Below are positions 1 through 8,007 of a stretch of 64,000 nucleotides of DNA, piece after piece. Source of the DNA: CAYLNL01 sp964385175 (GTDB lineage Bacteria; Bacteroidota; Bacteroidia; Flavobacteriales; Flavobacteriaceae); NCBI GenBank assembly GCA_964385175.1, contig CAYLNL010000007.1, forward strand, positions 62,001 through 126,000. The letters are read 5' to 3'. Positions within the stretch are counted from its first letter, which is position 1. Every line of letters starts with the position of its first letter. Below the pieces are notes generated by a model. The model ran no database searches and was not told where the DNA came from. It saw nothing but the letters and a program-made list of their open reading frames with translations. Position numbers and translations under genes: made by a program.

Positions 1-968
1 AGAACATAAACCCGGGTTAAATTCAAGCTATTCAACGAGGCGCCATTTGCCAATTTGTCTGTAAAATTGTTATTGAGTTGCTGGGCGCTCAGCAAAGGCT
101 GCACCTTGTTGTTCCATCGTTCTTTAGCGAACAGTTGCCCGTTAAATTGCCCTGTAATCATTCCTGCCAATCGCACCGAAGAGGTAATAGAGCCGCCAGG
201 ATTGTAGCGCAAATCTACTACCAGGTCGGTAATTCCATCGGTTTTAAACTGGGCAAAGGCATCGTTCAATTCTTCTTCAAAAGGAGCGGTAAAACCGTTA
301 TACATGAGATAGCCTATTTTTTGCCCGCTCACATCTAATGTTTGGGCTATAAAAACAGGGTTTTCAGTATATTCTGTTTTTGTGAGAGCTACACTTACCC
401 CATTGGGAGCAATAACACCGCCGGCAATGTTTGCCATGTTTAATGTATAATTATCGGCGGCACCAAATAATAAATCTATATAATTATTTATATTCAACTG
501 GGTTCCATTCACTCCTGTAAAAATATCGCCCCGATGAATATTTTTAAGCGAGGCGTCAGAATTAGGCAAAATATAACGCACATAACCAAATACATTGTCA
601 CTGCCAGAAAACTGGTATAACCCGAACTCTACCCCGTTGGTTTTAAATACACCCTGGAAAGAGTTGAGCAGTTCTTCATAATTATCTGTAATATAACTGA
701 ATCTGTCATCTGGATGCAACAGGTTTTCAAACAAATCTGCCGGGTTTGTAAAAGAGCTCAGATAAGAGCTATATTGCGAGTTAGTGGCAAACCGAGTATC
801 TGCCAGGTCGGCGACCTCTCCTTGCCAGAAATACCAGAAATTGAGATTTGTCCAAATATAATCTTGTACCTCTAAGTTGGTAGCAACGGCTACATCTTTA
901 TCATCTTCGTCCTGGCAACCCAGGAAACTCCAGGCTATGAAGGCAAAAAGAAGCAGGTATTTTTTCAT
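1..968 (-). CDS. S41 family peptidase lipoprotein (partial, 3' end outside window)
   Basis: Reading leftward from the ATG at 966-968 gives about 322 residues that run off the window edge. The N-terminus MKKYLLLFAFIAWSFLGC is a lipoprotein signal with the acylated Cys in a FLGC lipobox, followed by an acidic linker (QDEDDKD) typical of Bacteroidota surface lipoproteins. A PDZ-like segment is followed by DLRYNPGGS, the conserved core of tail-specific (C-terminal processing) peptidases. The visible part ends at LTRVYVL, which in this family directly precedes the catalytic Ser motif, so the nucleophile lies just outside the window. The likely role is envelope or surface proteolysis. It is transcribed divergently from the sigma-factor operon from its own promoter at 1006-1033. 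The family call is strong; the substrate is unknown. Confidence 0.85.
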   Translation of the reverse strand, partial: MKKYLLLFAFIAWSFLGCQDEDDKDVAVATNLEVQDYIWTNLNFWYFWQGEVADLADTRFATNSQYSSYLSSFTNPADLFENLLHPDDRFSYITDNYEELLNSFQGVFKTNGVEFGLYQFSGSDNVFGYVRYILPNSDASLKNIHRGDIFTGVNGTQLNINNYIDLLFGAADNYTLNMANIAGGVIAPNGVSVALTKTEYTENPVFIAQTLDVSGQKIGYLMYNGFTAPFEEELNDAFAQFKTDGITDLVVDLRYNPGGSITSSVRLAGMITGQFNGQLFAKERWNNKVQPLLSAQQLNNNFTDKLANGASLNSLNLTRVYV

Positions 969-1005
969 GTCGTTACGAATGAGGTTAATGGTTGAATTGA
1001 ACTTC

Positions 1006-1033
1006 CAAAAATACTACTATTCTGGAAAATCAA
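1006..1033 (-). promoter_or_regulatory. Promoter of the S41 peptidase gene
   Basis: On the minus strand there is a -33 TTG (complement of 1031-1033), a 17-base spacer and a -7 TATTTTTG (complement of 1006-1013). This matches the Bacteroidota consensus TTG-N17-23-TAnnTTTG. The start codon lies about 38 bases downstream. Confidence 0.7.
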
Positions 1034-1116
1034 AAATTTTATGTAACAAAATAAAAGGTTATTCGTCTTGCTTTTATAAACTGGTGAATAAAAATTGAAG
1101 TAACGTCAAACCGACC

Positions 1117-1626
1117 ATGAAGCAAAAGGAGTTTTTAACTATTGTGATGCCTTTTAAAGACAAACTTTTTCGGTTAGCAAAACGACTGTTAGTTTCTAAT
1201 GAAGAGGCGGAAGACGCCACCCAGGAAGTTCTCTTGAAATTGTGGACGAATAAAAAGAAAATGGAAGAATATAGCAATGTAGAGGCTTTTGCAATGACAA
1301 TGACTAAAAATTATTGCTTAGACCTGCTGAAATCTAAACAGGCTGCTACTTTAAAACTGGTGCATAGCAATTACCATGATGAACGGGCATCTATCCAAAA
1401 ACAATTAGAGGTAGAAGATAGTATAGCGTGGATGAATCGGATTATGGAATTGTTGCCGCAACAGCAAAAAATGGTGGTGCAGTTGAGGGATATAGAAAAC
1501 TATGAGTTTGAGGAGATAAGTGATATGTTAGATATGAACCCTACCGCAGTGCGGGTAACTCTCTCACGGGCGCGAAAAACAATACGGGAAGCTTTATTAA
1601 AAAAACACAATTATGGAATTAACTAA
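1117..1626 (+). CDS. ECF-type RNA polymerase sigma factor
   Basis: This 169-residue protein has the two-domain layout of an extracytoplasmic-function sigma factor. Region 2 covers roughly residues 8-75, with the helix containing EEAEDATQEVLLKLW and the following WTNKKKMEEYSN segment. Region 4 covers roughly 105-165, with ILE-type LLPQQQKMVVQLRD and a helix-turn-helix ending TAVRVTLSRARKTIREAL. The ATG at 1117 is the first start in frame and sits after a leader without a Shine-Dalgarno sequence. Its 3' end overlaps the next gene by 14 bases, and two DUF4252 genes follow, so sigma, its presumed anti-sigma protein and two envelope proteins form one unit. The signal it responds to cannot be read from the sequence. 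Confidence 0.9.
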   Translation: MKQKEFLTIVMPFKDKLFRLAKRLLVSNEEAEDATQEVLLKLWTNKKKMEEYSNVEAFAMTMTKNYCLDLLKSKQAATLKLVHSNYHDERASIQKQLEVEDSIAWMNRIMELLPQQQKMVVQLRDIENYEFEEISDMLDMNPTAVRVTLSRARKTIREALLKKHNYGIN

Positions 1627-2056
1627 GATAGAAGAACTGTTAGAAAAGTATTTTGAAGGCGTTACTACTGTGGAAGAAGAACAAGTATTACAAACTTATT
1701 TTTCGCAAGATGTGGTGGTGTCTCATTTACAGGAATACCAGCCTATGTTCCAGTATTTCGCCCATGCCGGAGCAGAAAGTCCTTCCAAAGAAATTTCTCT
1801 AAAGCCGCATAAGAGAAATTATCAACCCTGGAAATGGTTTGCCGTGGCGGCTTCAGTGGCGGTGCTGGTTACCATTTATATTGGCAACAACACATCTAAA
1901 AATAATATTTCTGGCATCAATGACCCCGAAGTAGCCTATAAAGAAACTAAAAAAGCACTTACGCTTATTGCCCAAAATCTCAATAAGGGCGCAGAAAAAA
2001 TAGCCTATCTGGAAGAGTTTGAAAAATCTAAAAATAAAATTTTTATTAACAATTAA
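1613..2056 (+). CDS. Putative anti-sigma factor, single-pass membrane protein
   Basis: The 147-residue product has a cytoplasmic N-terminal half (residues 1-75) beginning MELTKIEELLEKYFEG, one hydrophobic segment around residues 78-96 (WFAVAASVAVLVTIYIG) and a short polar C-terminal part. That topology, together with translational overlap with the sigma gene, fits the membrane anti-sigma proteins that accompany ECF factors in Bacteroidota. I see no zinc-binding HxxxCxxC motif, so it is not a ZAS-type protein. Function is inferred from position and topology only. Confidence 0.65.
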   Translation: MELTKIEELLEKYFEGVTTVEEEQVLQTYFSQDVVVSHLQEYQPMFQYFAHAGAESPSKEISLKPHKRNYQPWKWFAVAASVAVLVTIYIGNNTSKNNISGINDPEVAYKETKKALTLIAQNLNKGAEKIAYLEEFEKSKNKIFINN

Positions 2057-2068
2057 TACCAAAACATC

Positions 2069-2614
2069 ATGAAAAAAATAATAAGTATAGCTATCCTAGC
2101 CTCATTACCACTCGTTTCTTTTTCTCAATCTGTCTTTGAAAAGTTTGAAGATATGGACAATGTAAGCACAGTTATTATCAATCAAAACATGTTCAAATTG
2201 TTGAGTAAGGTAGATGTAGATGTGGCTGACCCTGAAGCGAAGGAGTTTATGGAAATAGCTAAGAATTTAAAAGACCTGAAAGTGTTTGTTACTGAAAATA
2301 AAAGTATTTCTGAAGATATGAAAAACACCCTGAACAATTATCTTAAAACTGCTTCACTACAAGAACTCATGCGCATAAAAGATAATGATTCTAACATTAG
2401 GTTTTATGTGAAACCAGGAAAAAATGAAGACCACGTGAGTGAACTTCTCATGCTTATTAACGATGGTAAAGAACCAGAAGCCAATGGCAAGAAAACAGAA
2501 ACGGTATTGCTTTCGCTAACAGGTGATATTGACCTAAACAAAATAGGCTCCCTTACTAAAAAAATGAATCTTCCGGGGGGAGACCAATTACAAAAAGCCG
2601 GTAAGAAACAATAA
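2069..2614 (+). CDS. DUF4252 domain protein (exported), copy 1
   Basis: The 181-residue protein starts with a signal peptide (MKKIISIAILASLPLVSFSQS, cleaved near residue 19-21). The mature part is a compact domain of about 150 residues with the DUF4252 pattern: an N-terminal 'FEKFEDMDNVSTVIINQNMF' start, a central IxVFVTEN-type strand, and a repeat of strand-helix units. Its biochemical role is not known. It lies 12 bases after the anti-sigma gene and is followed by a hairpin that could attenuate transcription into the second copy. It is related in size and fold to the next gene, but the sequences have diverged. Confidence 0.75.
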   Translation: MKKIISIAILASLPLVSFSQSVFEKFEDMDNVSTVIINQNMFKLLSKVDVDVADPEAKEFMEIAKNLKDLKVFVTENKSISEDMKNTLNNYLKTASLQELMRIKDNDSNIRFYVKPGKNEDHVSELLMLINDGKEPEANGKKTETVLLSLTGDIDLNKIGSLTKKMNLPGGDQLQKAGKKQ

Positions 2615-2623
2615 TTCTACTAA

Positions 2624-2651
2624 AAGCGCCCGATACTATAATTGGGCGCTT
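2624..2651 (+). terminator. Hairpin between the two DUF4252 genes
   Basis: A perfect 8-bp stem AAGCGCCC (2624-2631) / GGGCGCTT (2644-2651) with a 12-base loop is followed by an AT-rich stretch with TTTTT at 2662-2666. It could be a terminator or attenuator between the two DUF4252 genes. Confidence 0.6.
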
Positions 2652-2680
2652 ATTCGTTTAATTTTTAAATGTAAAAAATT

Positions 2681-3223
2681 ATGAAATCTATTTTTTGTTA
2701 TGTAAGCCTCGCTCTCACTCTTTTTATGAGCATTTCGTGTAAGGATGACCCAAGTCTCCAGGAATATTATGTAGAAAATTCTGAAAACACCGATTTTATT
2801 GTTATAGATGTTCCTGCCAGTGTTATAGATCTTTCGGGGATAGAGCTTAGCCCCCAGCAACAATCGGCATACCAGTCTATACGAAAGCTAAATATCCTGG
2901 CATTTAAACGCACAGGAGCTAATGTAGCAAATTATGAAATTGAAAAAAATAAGGTGAAAACTATTTTAAACCAGCCTCAATATAATGAACTCATGGCCTT
3001 TAACACCGGCAAACGAAGAGGCGCTGTAAAATTCTTAGGAACTGATGAGGCTATAGATGAGTTGGTTATTTTTGGAAGTGATAATGAACGCGGTTTTTTT
3101 CTGGCGCGGGTGCTGGGCAACAATATGAAGCCTGAAAATATGGCTCAACTAATGCAGGCGCTGCCCAAAGCTAAGCTACAAGGAGATGACTTTAAAGCCC
3201 TGGAAGGCATGTTTGGGAAATAA
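2681..3223 (+). CDS. DUF4252 domain lipoprotein, copy 2
   Basis: This 180-residue protein begins MKSIFCYVSLALTLFMSISC, a lipoprotein signal with the acyl-accepting Cys at residue 20, so it is a membrane-anchored counterpart of the soluble exported copy upstream. The remaining 160 residues follow the DUF4252 layout, ending LPKAKLQGDDFKALEGMFGK. Sigma, anti-sigma and a pair of DUF4252 proteins is an arrangement I recognise from other Bacteroidota. The likely site is the periplasmic or outer face of the envelope. Function is unknown. Confidence 0.7.
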   Translation: MKSIFCYVSLALTLFMSISCKDDPSLQEYYVENSENTDFIVIDVPASVIDLSGIELSPQQQSAYQSIRKLNILAFKRTGANVANYEIEKNKVKTILNQPQYNELMAFNTGKRRGAVKFLGTDEAIDELVIFGSDNERGFFLARVLGNNMKPENMAQLMQALPKAKLQGDDFKALEGMFGK

Positions 3224-3228
3224 AATGG

Positions 3229-3257
3229 AAGGGCTTTTTTCTTTAGAAAAAGCCCTT
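3229..3257. terminator. Bidirectional terminator between DUF4252 copy 2 and kdnB
   Basis: An 11-bp perfect stem AAGGGCTTTTT (3229-3239) / AAAAAGCCCTT (3247-3257) has a 7-base loop. It lies between the convergent genes ending at 3223 and 3289 and can serve both. Confidence 0.75.
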
Positions 3258-3288
3258 AACAATTACTTAGTATGCTGATGGGGGAAGA

Positions 3289-4371
3289 TTATAATTTTTC
3301 ATAAATACTGCGCACTTTGCGTGCCGTTATAATTCTTCGCCAATCTTTGCCCAAGGCATTTTCCCATAGCGGTCCCATACTCAACGCCATGTATATCATA
3401 GAATCCATATCTTCCTCGGTAAGATTAGCGCATACTCCCCGCGGCAATTCAATTTCATGGCGGTCTTTCATTTCCTTAAACAAAAAAACCTCTTCCGGGT
3501 AATATTCTTCCAGGTGGTCAAAAACCATACAATTACCTATACCATGTTTCACGCCCAACATATAAGAAAGCCCGTAGCTAAGAGCGTGCGCTACACCTAC
3601 CTGCGAGTAGGCAATGCTCATTCCTCCCATCCAGGAAGCCATCATTAGCTTCTCACGCGCTTCTTCTGCCAGGTTGTGAATTCCTAAAAATACATCCTTA
3701 CAAAGAGCCAGCGCTTTCTCTGCATACGCCTGGCTGAAACCATTTATAAAAGTTCCGTTTAGCGATTCTACTGAATGTACAAAACAATCCATACCAGTAT
3801 AGAACCACTGGCTTTTAGGCACATTTTTGGTAAGTTCCGGGTCTAAACACACTTGGTCAAAAGGAGTATAGTCAGAATTAATACCCAATTTTTTAGAAGT
3901 TCCCGTGAGCACCGCTGTGCGGGAAACTTCTGCCCCTGTGCCGCTAATGGTAGGTACACCCAGGTGATATACCCCTGGTTTAGAAACCAGGTCCCATCCC
4001 TGGTAATCTTCTGTTTTTCCCTCATTGGTGAGCATAATGGCCACCGCTTTTGCTAAATCTAAAATGCTTCCGCCGCCTATACCCACTACACCAGCAGGAA
4101 GCCTGCCCAACTCTGTCTTTATTTCAGTTACCAAATCATCTACCTGCCCGGTTTTAGGCTCTTCCTTGGTAGAAATGGCGATTACCTTGTCATACGATTC
4201 TAATGGCATACGACTGGCTACCCAAAAATCGCCCCGGAACACATCGTCCACCAAAAAAACGAAAGGCGCTTCCGTGCGTTTAGGGTTTATAATCAACGCC
4301 AATTGGTTAAAAGCCCCTTTTCCATACATCACCCGGGGTACCATAGGTACATTTTTCAATTTTTTAAACAT
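3289..4371 (-). CDS. kdnB: KdnB-like iron-containing alcohol dehydrogenase (Kdo 8-oxidase)
   Basis: The 360-residue protein belongs to the iron-containing (group III) alcohol dehydrogenases: a nucleotide site with GIGGGSILDLAKAVA (about residues 96-110), the PTISGTGAEVS segment (about 140-150), and metal-ligand His residues in GMDCFVHSVESL, VGVAHALSYG and KHGIGNCMV. Several of these stretches match, from memory, Shewanella KdnB, which oxidises C8 of Kdo before an aminotransferase (KdnA) makes 8-amino-Kdo for lipopolysaccharide. It follows kdsB by 4 bases, which supports a role in Kdo modification. No KdnA-like aminotransferase is adjacent. The exact substrate is an inference from that similarity and context. 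Confidence 0.8.
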   Translation of the reverse strand: MFKKLKNVPMVPRVMYGKGAFNQLALIINPKRTEAPFVFLVDDVFRGDFWVASRMPLESYDKVIAISTKEEPKTGQVDDLVTEIKTELGRLPAGVVGIGGGSILDLAKAVAIMLTNEGKTEDYQGWDLVSKPGVYHLGVPTISGTGAEVSRTAVLTGTSKKLGINSDYTPFDQVCLDPELTKNVPKSQWFYTGMDCFVHSVESLNGTFINGFSQAYAEKALALCKDVFLGIHNLAEEAREKLMMASWMGGMSIAYSQVGVAHALSYGLSYMLGVKHGIGNCMVFDHLEEYYPEEVFLFKEMKDRHEIELPRGVCANLTEEDMDSMIYMALSMGPLWENALGKDWRRIITARKVRSIYEKL

Positions 4372-4375
4372 AGAT

Positions 4376-5104
4376 TCAGATTGCTAAGTAATTATGAGCC
4401 CTTTTTAAATCTTCGGGCGTATCAATTTCTATTCCGCTAACAGAGGTTTCTACCATTTTTATTTTTTTTCCATACTCCAGGTACCGAAGGCATTCTATGC
4501 ACTCGGCAGCCTCGAGCGCCCGCATAGGAAGCCGGTGAAAATCTAATAACGCTTGTTTACGAAAAGCATATACCCCTTTGTGTTTGTAATAAATAGCATT
4601 CTTTTTTTCACGGGGAAAGGGAATGGGCAAGCGTGAAAAATAGAGCGCAAAATTTGTTTCATCTACCACCACCTTCACCGTGTTAGGGTCTTCAATTTCC
4701 TCCGCGTCGGTCAATGGAGTCATCAGGGAAGCAACATCTATGAGAGATGCGTCTTCGCCCTGGAACACATAGAGCAATTTTTGCAGGCTTTCCCGCTCCG
4801 TAAAAGGCTCATCTCCCTGTACATTCACCACAAGGTCCACACTACGGTGAGCAATAGCTTCGGCAATGCGGTCGCTGCCAGAAGCATGTTCCTGTTGGCT
4901 CATCACCGCCCTTCCTCCATGGCTCACAATTTCTTCATAAATTAGAGAACTATCTGTTACCACAAAAACCTCATCAAAAAGACCAGTTTGCACTACCGCT
5001 TCGTAGGTACGCAAAATCACCGTTTTTCCGTGCAGTGGCTGCAACAATTTTCCCGGGAAGCGCGAAGCTGCATAACGGGCGGGTATTACACAAAAAATGG
5101 TCAT
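4376..5104 (-). CDS. kdsB: CMP-Kdo (or CMP-amino-Kdo) synthetase, KdsB
   Basis: This 242-residue cytoplasmic enzyme activates Kdo (or its 8-amino form) with CTP to CMP-Kdo for lipid A inner-core assembly. Motifs include the N-terminal [20 protein letters not shown] (nucleotide binding), [12 protein letters not shown], and VNVQGDEPF, which carries the Mg-binding Asp. Length is typical (about 245). It starts at the ATG at 5104, with a -7 element just upstream, and kdnB follows 4 bases after its stop, so they form an operon. In organisms with KdnB the cognate KdsB prefers the 8-amino sugar; whether that holds here cannot be read from sequence. Confidence 0.92.
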   Translation of the reverse strand: MTIFCVIPARYAASRFPGKLLQPLHGKTVILRTYEAVVQTGLFDEVFVVTDSSLIYEEIVSHGGRAVMSQQEHASGSDRIAEAIAHRSVDLVVNVQGDEPFTERESLQKLLYVFQGEDASLIDVASLMTPLTDAEEIEDPNTVKVVVDETNFALYFSRLPIPFPREKKNAIYYKHKGVYAFRKQALLDFHRLPMRALEAAECIECLRYLEYGKKIKMVETSVSGIEIDTPEDLKRAHNYLAI

Positions 5105-5124
5105 GACAGGTGCTTTACGGCGTT

Positions 5125-5132
5125 CAAAAATA
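5125..5132 (-). promoter_or_regulatory. -7 element of the kdsB-kdnB promoter
   Basis: The minus strand reads TATTTTTG, a perfect TAnnTTTG, 20 bases upstream of the kdsB start codon. No clear -33 TTG is seen. Confidence 0.6.
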
Positions 5133-5326
5133 CAATAATTCTCTGAATAGGTTTTTTTGAATAGCAGATAATAAAGATAAGAGGCAAGCGCTGAGAAATA
5201 AAACGGGAAAAATTCTAAATTTTGATAACCTATGGTTTTAACTATCAGAAGTAGTATATTAAAAATAGCCTCTTACCCCTACACGTTAAGAAAATCTAAA
5301 AATATCTTTTTAAAAGCTAATATCCC

Positions 5327-5334
5327 TATATTTG
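5327..5334 (+). promoter_or_regulatory. -7 element of the PIG-L operon
   Basis: TATATTTG matches TAnnTTTG exactly and lies 20 bases before the ATG at 5355. Confidence 0.65.
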
Positions 5335-5354
5335 AAACATCATATCTATAGTTC

Positions 5355-7898
5355 ATGAAACGTATTTTCGTGCTTTTTTCTTATATTTTTTTTACAGCCG
5401 TTCCGCTTTTAGCTCAAGAACCCCCGGCCTATCAAAGCGCCGCCATATACGAAGCTATTGAAAAACTCAATTTTTTAGGCTCAGCGCTCTATATAGCGGC
5501 TCACCCTGATGATGAGAATACCCGCCTTATTTCGTATTTCTCTCACCACCTGAAGGCGCGCACCGCTTATTTATCTCTTACCCGTGGCGATGGCGGCCAG
5601 AATCTTATTGGTTCTGAACTCCGGGAATTGCTGGGTGTGCTGCGCACCCAGGAGCTGCTGGCAGCCCGCAGGATTGATGGCGGTGAACAACTGTTTACCC
5701 GGGCGAATGATTTTGGCTACTCTAAGCACCCTGATGAAACGTTGAATACCTGGAACAAAGATGAAGTGCTGGCAGATGTAATACGAGCCATCCGCATCTT
5801 TAAACCCGATGTTATTATTAACCGCTTTAACCACCGCACTGCCGGGAATACCCACGGACATCATACCGCCTCAGCCCTGCTAAGTGTAGAAGCCTTTGAT
5901 AAAGCTGCTAACCCAGCCTTCTGTCCCCAGCAGCTAAGCGCTTCCCAGGGCTTAACAACGTGGCAGCCTGCCCGGCTGTTTTTCAACACTTCCTGGTGGT
6001 TTTATGGCAGTGAAGAAAATTTTGCAAAAGCAGATAAAACTAATATGACATCAATAGATGTAGGAATATATTATCCCTTAAAAGGGATGTCTAACAATGA
6101 AATAGCAGCCTTGAGTAGCAGCCAGCACCGCTGCCAGGGCTTTGGAAGGTTGCGCGTGCGCGGCAGCGAGCCAGAGTACCTGGAATTTATTAAAGGTACT
6201 CCATCAGGCAATAGTGGTAATCCTTTTGAAGGTATTAATACCAGCTGGACACGGGTAAAAGGCGGAAAAATTATTGGTGATATTCTCCATGACATACTTA
6301 AAAATTTCCAATTTGCTAATCCTTCCGCCCATCTTCCGAAACTTTTAGAAGCCTACCAACGCATACGGGCGCTCGAAGACGAACACTGGCGCAACCTGAA
6401 ATTGGCAGAAATTGAAAAAATTATCCTCGCCTGTACCGGCTTGTATATAGAAGCTACTGCTACAGTACCTTCCGCCAGCCCCGGAGAAGCCGTTCAATTA
6501 CAGGTAGAGGCGATAAACCGCAGCCATATTGATATTCAGTTCAAAAACATTGTAGCGCTTCCCTCCAATGAACAACTTGCCATCAATGAAACCTTGCCCA
6601 ACAACATCAGGAAACGATACACCGTATCTGCCAAAATAGCTGCCTCCCAAGCCTACACAGCTCCCTGCTGGCTGCTGGAAGAAGGTACTACCGGGATGTA
6701 TAAAGTATCGGAACCAGCCTTAATAGGAAAACCAGAAACTCCCAGAGCCCTTAGTGTTTTGTGTAACCTCACTATAGCTGGGATAGATATTCCGCTCACC
6801 AGGGAGGCGGTTTATAAATATGCCGACCCTTCTAGAGGAGAGATTCGCCAACCTTTTGAAATACTTCCGCCGGTTACTATAACATTGGTAAACAAGGTGA
6901 ATATTTTTACAAGTGGCGAACCGAAAGAAATTCCGGTTACGGTAAAGGCTGTAAACGCTAACTTTTCCGGGAATATTGAATTGACGCATCCTGCAAACTG
7001 GCAGGTATCGCCAGAACGCATACCTATTTCCATTGCTCAAAAAGGAGGCGAGCAAACCATTGTTTTCAAGCTAATTCCTCCTAAGGGAGAAGAGGAGGGA
7101 TATGTAGAAGCCCTCGTTCATTCTGAGGGAAGAATCTATCGCCAGGAATTGGTATCTATTGAATATGACCACATTCCGAAACAATCGGTGTTGTTACCGG
7201 CTAAGGCTAAGGTAGTGCGCCTAAATCTTCAAAAGAGAGGCGAGCGCATTGGCTATATCATGGGCGCCGGCGATGAGGTGCCAACATGCTTGCGAGAGTT
7301 AGGATACCAGGTAACTCTTATTAAACCAAGCGAAATTACCGCCGAATCATTGCAGGGATTTGATGCTATTGTCATGGGAATTCGCGCCTATAACGTGGTA
7401 GATGAATTACGCTATAAACAATCGTACCTGTTAGATTATGCAGCAAAAGGGGGAACGCTGGTTGTACAGTATAATACCGGTGGCAGAAATGGGTTAGTGG
7501 TAGATAACATAGCGCCTTATTCGCTTGATATATCGGGGGAACGGGTAACCGATGAGCAATCAGATATTCAATTTTTAGACCCGCAACACATTTTGCTAAA
7601 CACACCTAATAAAATTGAAAAAAAAGATTTTGAAGGCTGGGTGCAGGAGCGGGGGTTGTATTTTCCCCGCAGTTGGGCGCCCCAGTTTAGCCCCGTTCTT
7701 TCTATGAAAGACCCGGGAGAAGATCCCCAGCGCGGAAGCCTGTTGATGGCATCATACGGAAAAGGATACTATATTTACACGGGATTGAGTTTTTTTAGAG
7801 AGTTGCCCGCCGGCGTGCCGGGAGCGTATAAATTGTTTGCCAATATACTTTCCATAGGAAAAACTTCTTTGAAACAAGATAAACCTTTTAAAGGATAA
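5355..7898 (+). CDS. Exported PIG-L (LmbE-like) family deacetylase, large form
   Basis: This 847-residue protein has a signal peptide (about residues 1-21, ending LLAQ). The N-terminal 300 residues form a PIG-L/LmbE zinc deacetylase domain: AHPDDENT (about 49-56) supplies His and Asp ligands and the catalytic Asp, and FKPDVIINRF with the downstream HGHHTAS supplies the third His. The middle is beta-rich. Residues about 630-840 resemble a class-I glutamine-amidotransferase-like fold (YIMGAGDEVPTCLRELGY, FDAIVMGIRAYN). Family members hydrolyse N-acetyl groups of sugars, so a periplasmic glycan deacetylase is likely. It leads an operon with a small membrane peptide and an SSF symporter, suggesting that the released sugar or acyl product is then imported. 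The substrate is unknown. Confidence 0.88.
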   Translation: MKRIFVLFSYIFFTAVPLLAQEPPAYQSAAIYEAIEKLNFLGSALYIAAHPDDENTRLISYFSHHLKARTAYLSLTRGDGGQNLIGSELRELLGVLRTQELLAARRIDGGEQLFTRANDFGYSKHPDETLNTWNKDEVLADVIRAIRIFKPDVIINRFNHRTAGNTHGHHTASALLSVEAFDKAANPAFCPQQLSASQGLTTWQPARLFFNTSWWFYGSEENFAKADKTNMTSIDVGIYYPLKGMSNNEIAALSSSQHRCQGFGRLRVRGSEPEYLEFIKGTPSGNSGNPFEGINTSWTRVKGGKIIGDILHDILKNFQFANPSAHLPKLLEAYQRIRALEDEHWRNLKLAEIEKIILACTGLYIEATATVPSASPGEAVQLQVEAINRSHIDIQFKNIVALPSNEQLAINETLPNNIRKRYTVSAKIAASQAYTAPCWLLEEGTTGMYKVSEPALIGKPETPRALSVLCNLTIAGIDIPLTREAVYKYADPSRGEIRQPFEILPPVTITLVNKVNIFTSGEPKEIPVTVKAVNANFSGNIELTHPANWQVSPERIPISIAQKGGEQTIVFKLIPPKGEEEGYVEALVHSEGRIYRQELVSIEYDHIPKQSVLLPAKAKVVRLNLQKRGERIGYIMGAGDEVPTCLRELGYQVTLIKPSEITAESLQGFDAIVMGIRAYNVVDELRYKQSYLLDYAAKGGTLVVQYNTGGRNGLVVDNIAPYSLDISGERVTDEQSDIQFLDPQHILLNTPNKIEKKDFEGWVQERGLYFPRSWAPQFSPVLSMKDPGEDPQRGSLLMASYGKGYYIYTGLSFFRELPAGVPGAYKLFANILSIGKTSLKQDKPFKG

Positions 7899-7901
7899 GA
7901 T

Positions 7902-8003
7902 ATGCAACATAGATTTTCATGGAAGCGCGAATACACAATAGTGTTAGTAGCCAACGCATTATATATTCTTATTTTTTATTGGATTATGACTACAAACTGT
8001 TAG
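7902..8003 (+). CDS. 33-residue single-span membrane peptide
   Basis: An ATG 3 bases after the PIG-L stop opens a 33-codon frame ending TAG at 8001-8003, 4 bases before the symporter ATG. The peptide starts MQHRFSWKREYTIVLVANAL and continues YILIFYWIMTTNC: a positively charged N-terminus followed by one hydrophobic helix of about 20 residues. Tight spacing on both sides, an ATG start and a clear membrane segment argue that it is translated. By context it may be a small partner of the SSF transporter, comparable in idea to small subunits of other transporters. That role is inference. Confidence 0.7.
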   Translation: MQHRFSWKREYTIVLVANALYILIFYWIMTTNC

Positions 8004-8007
8004 CAAT

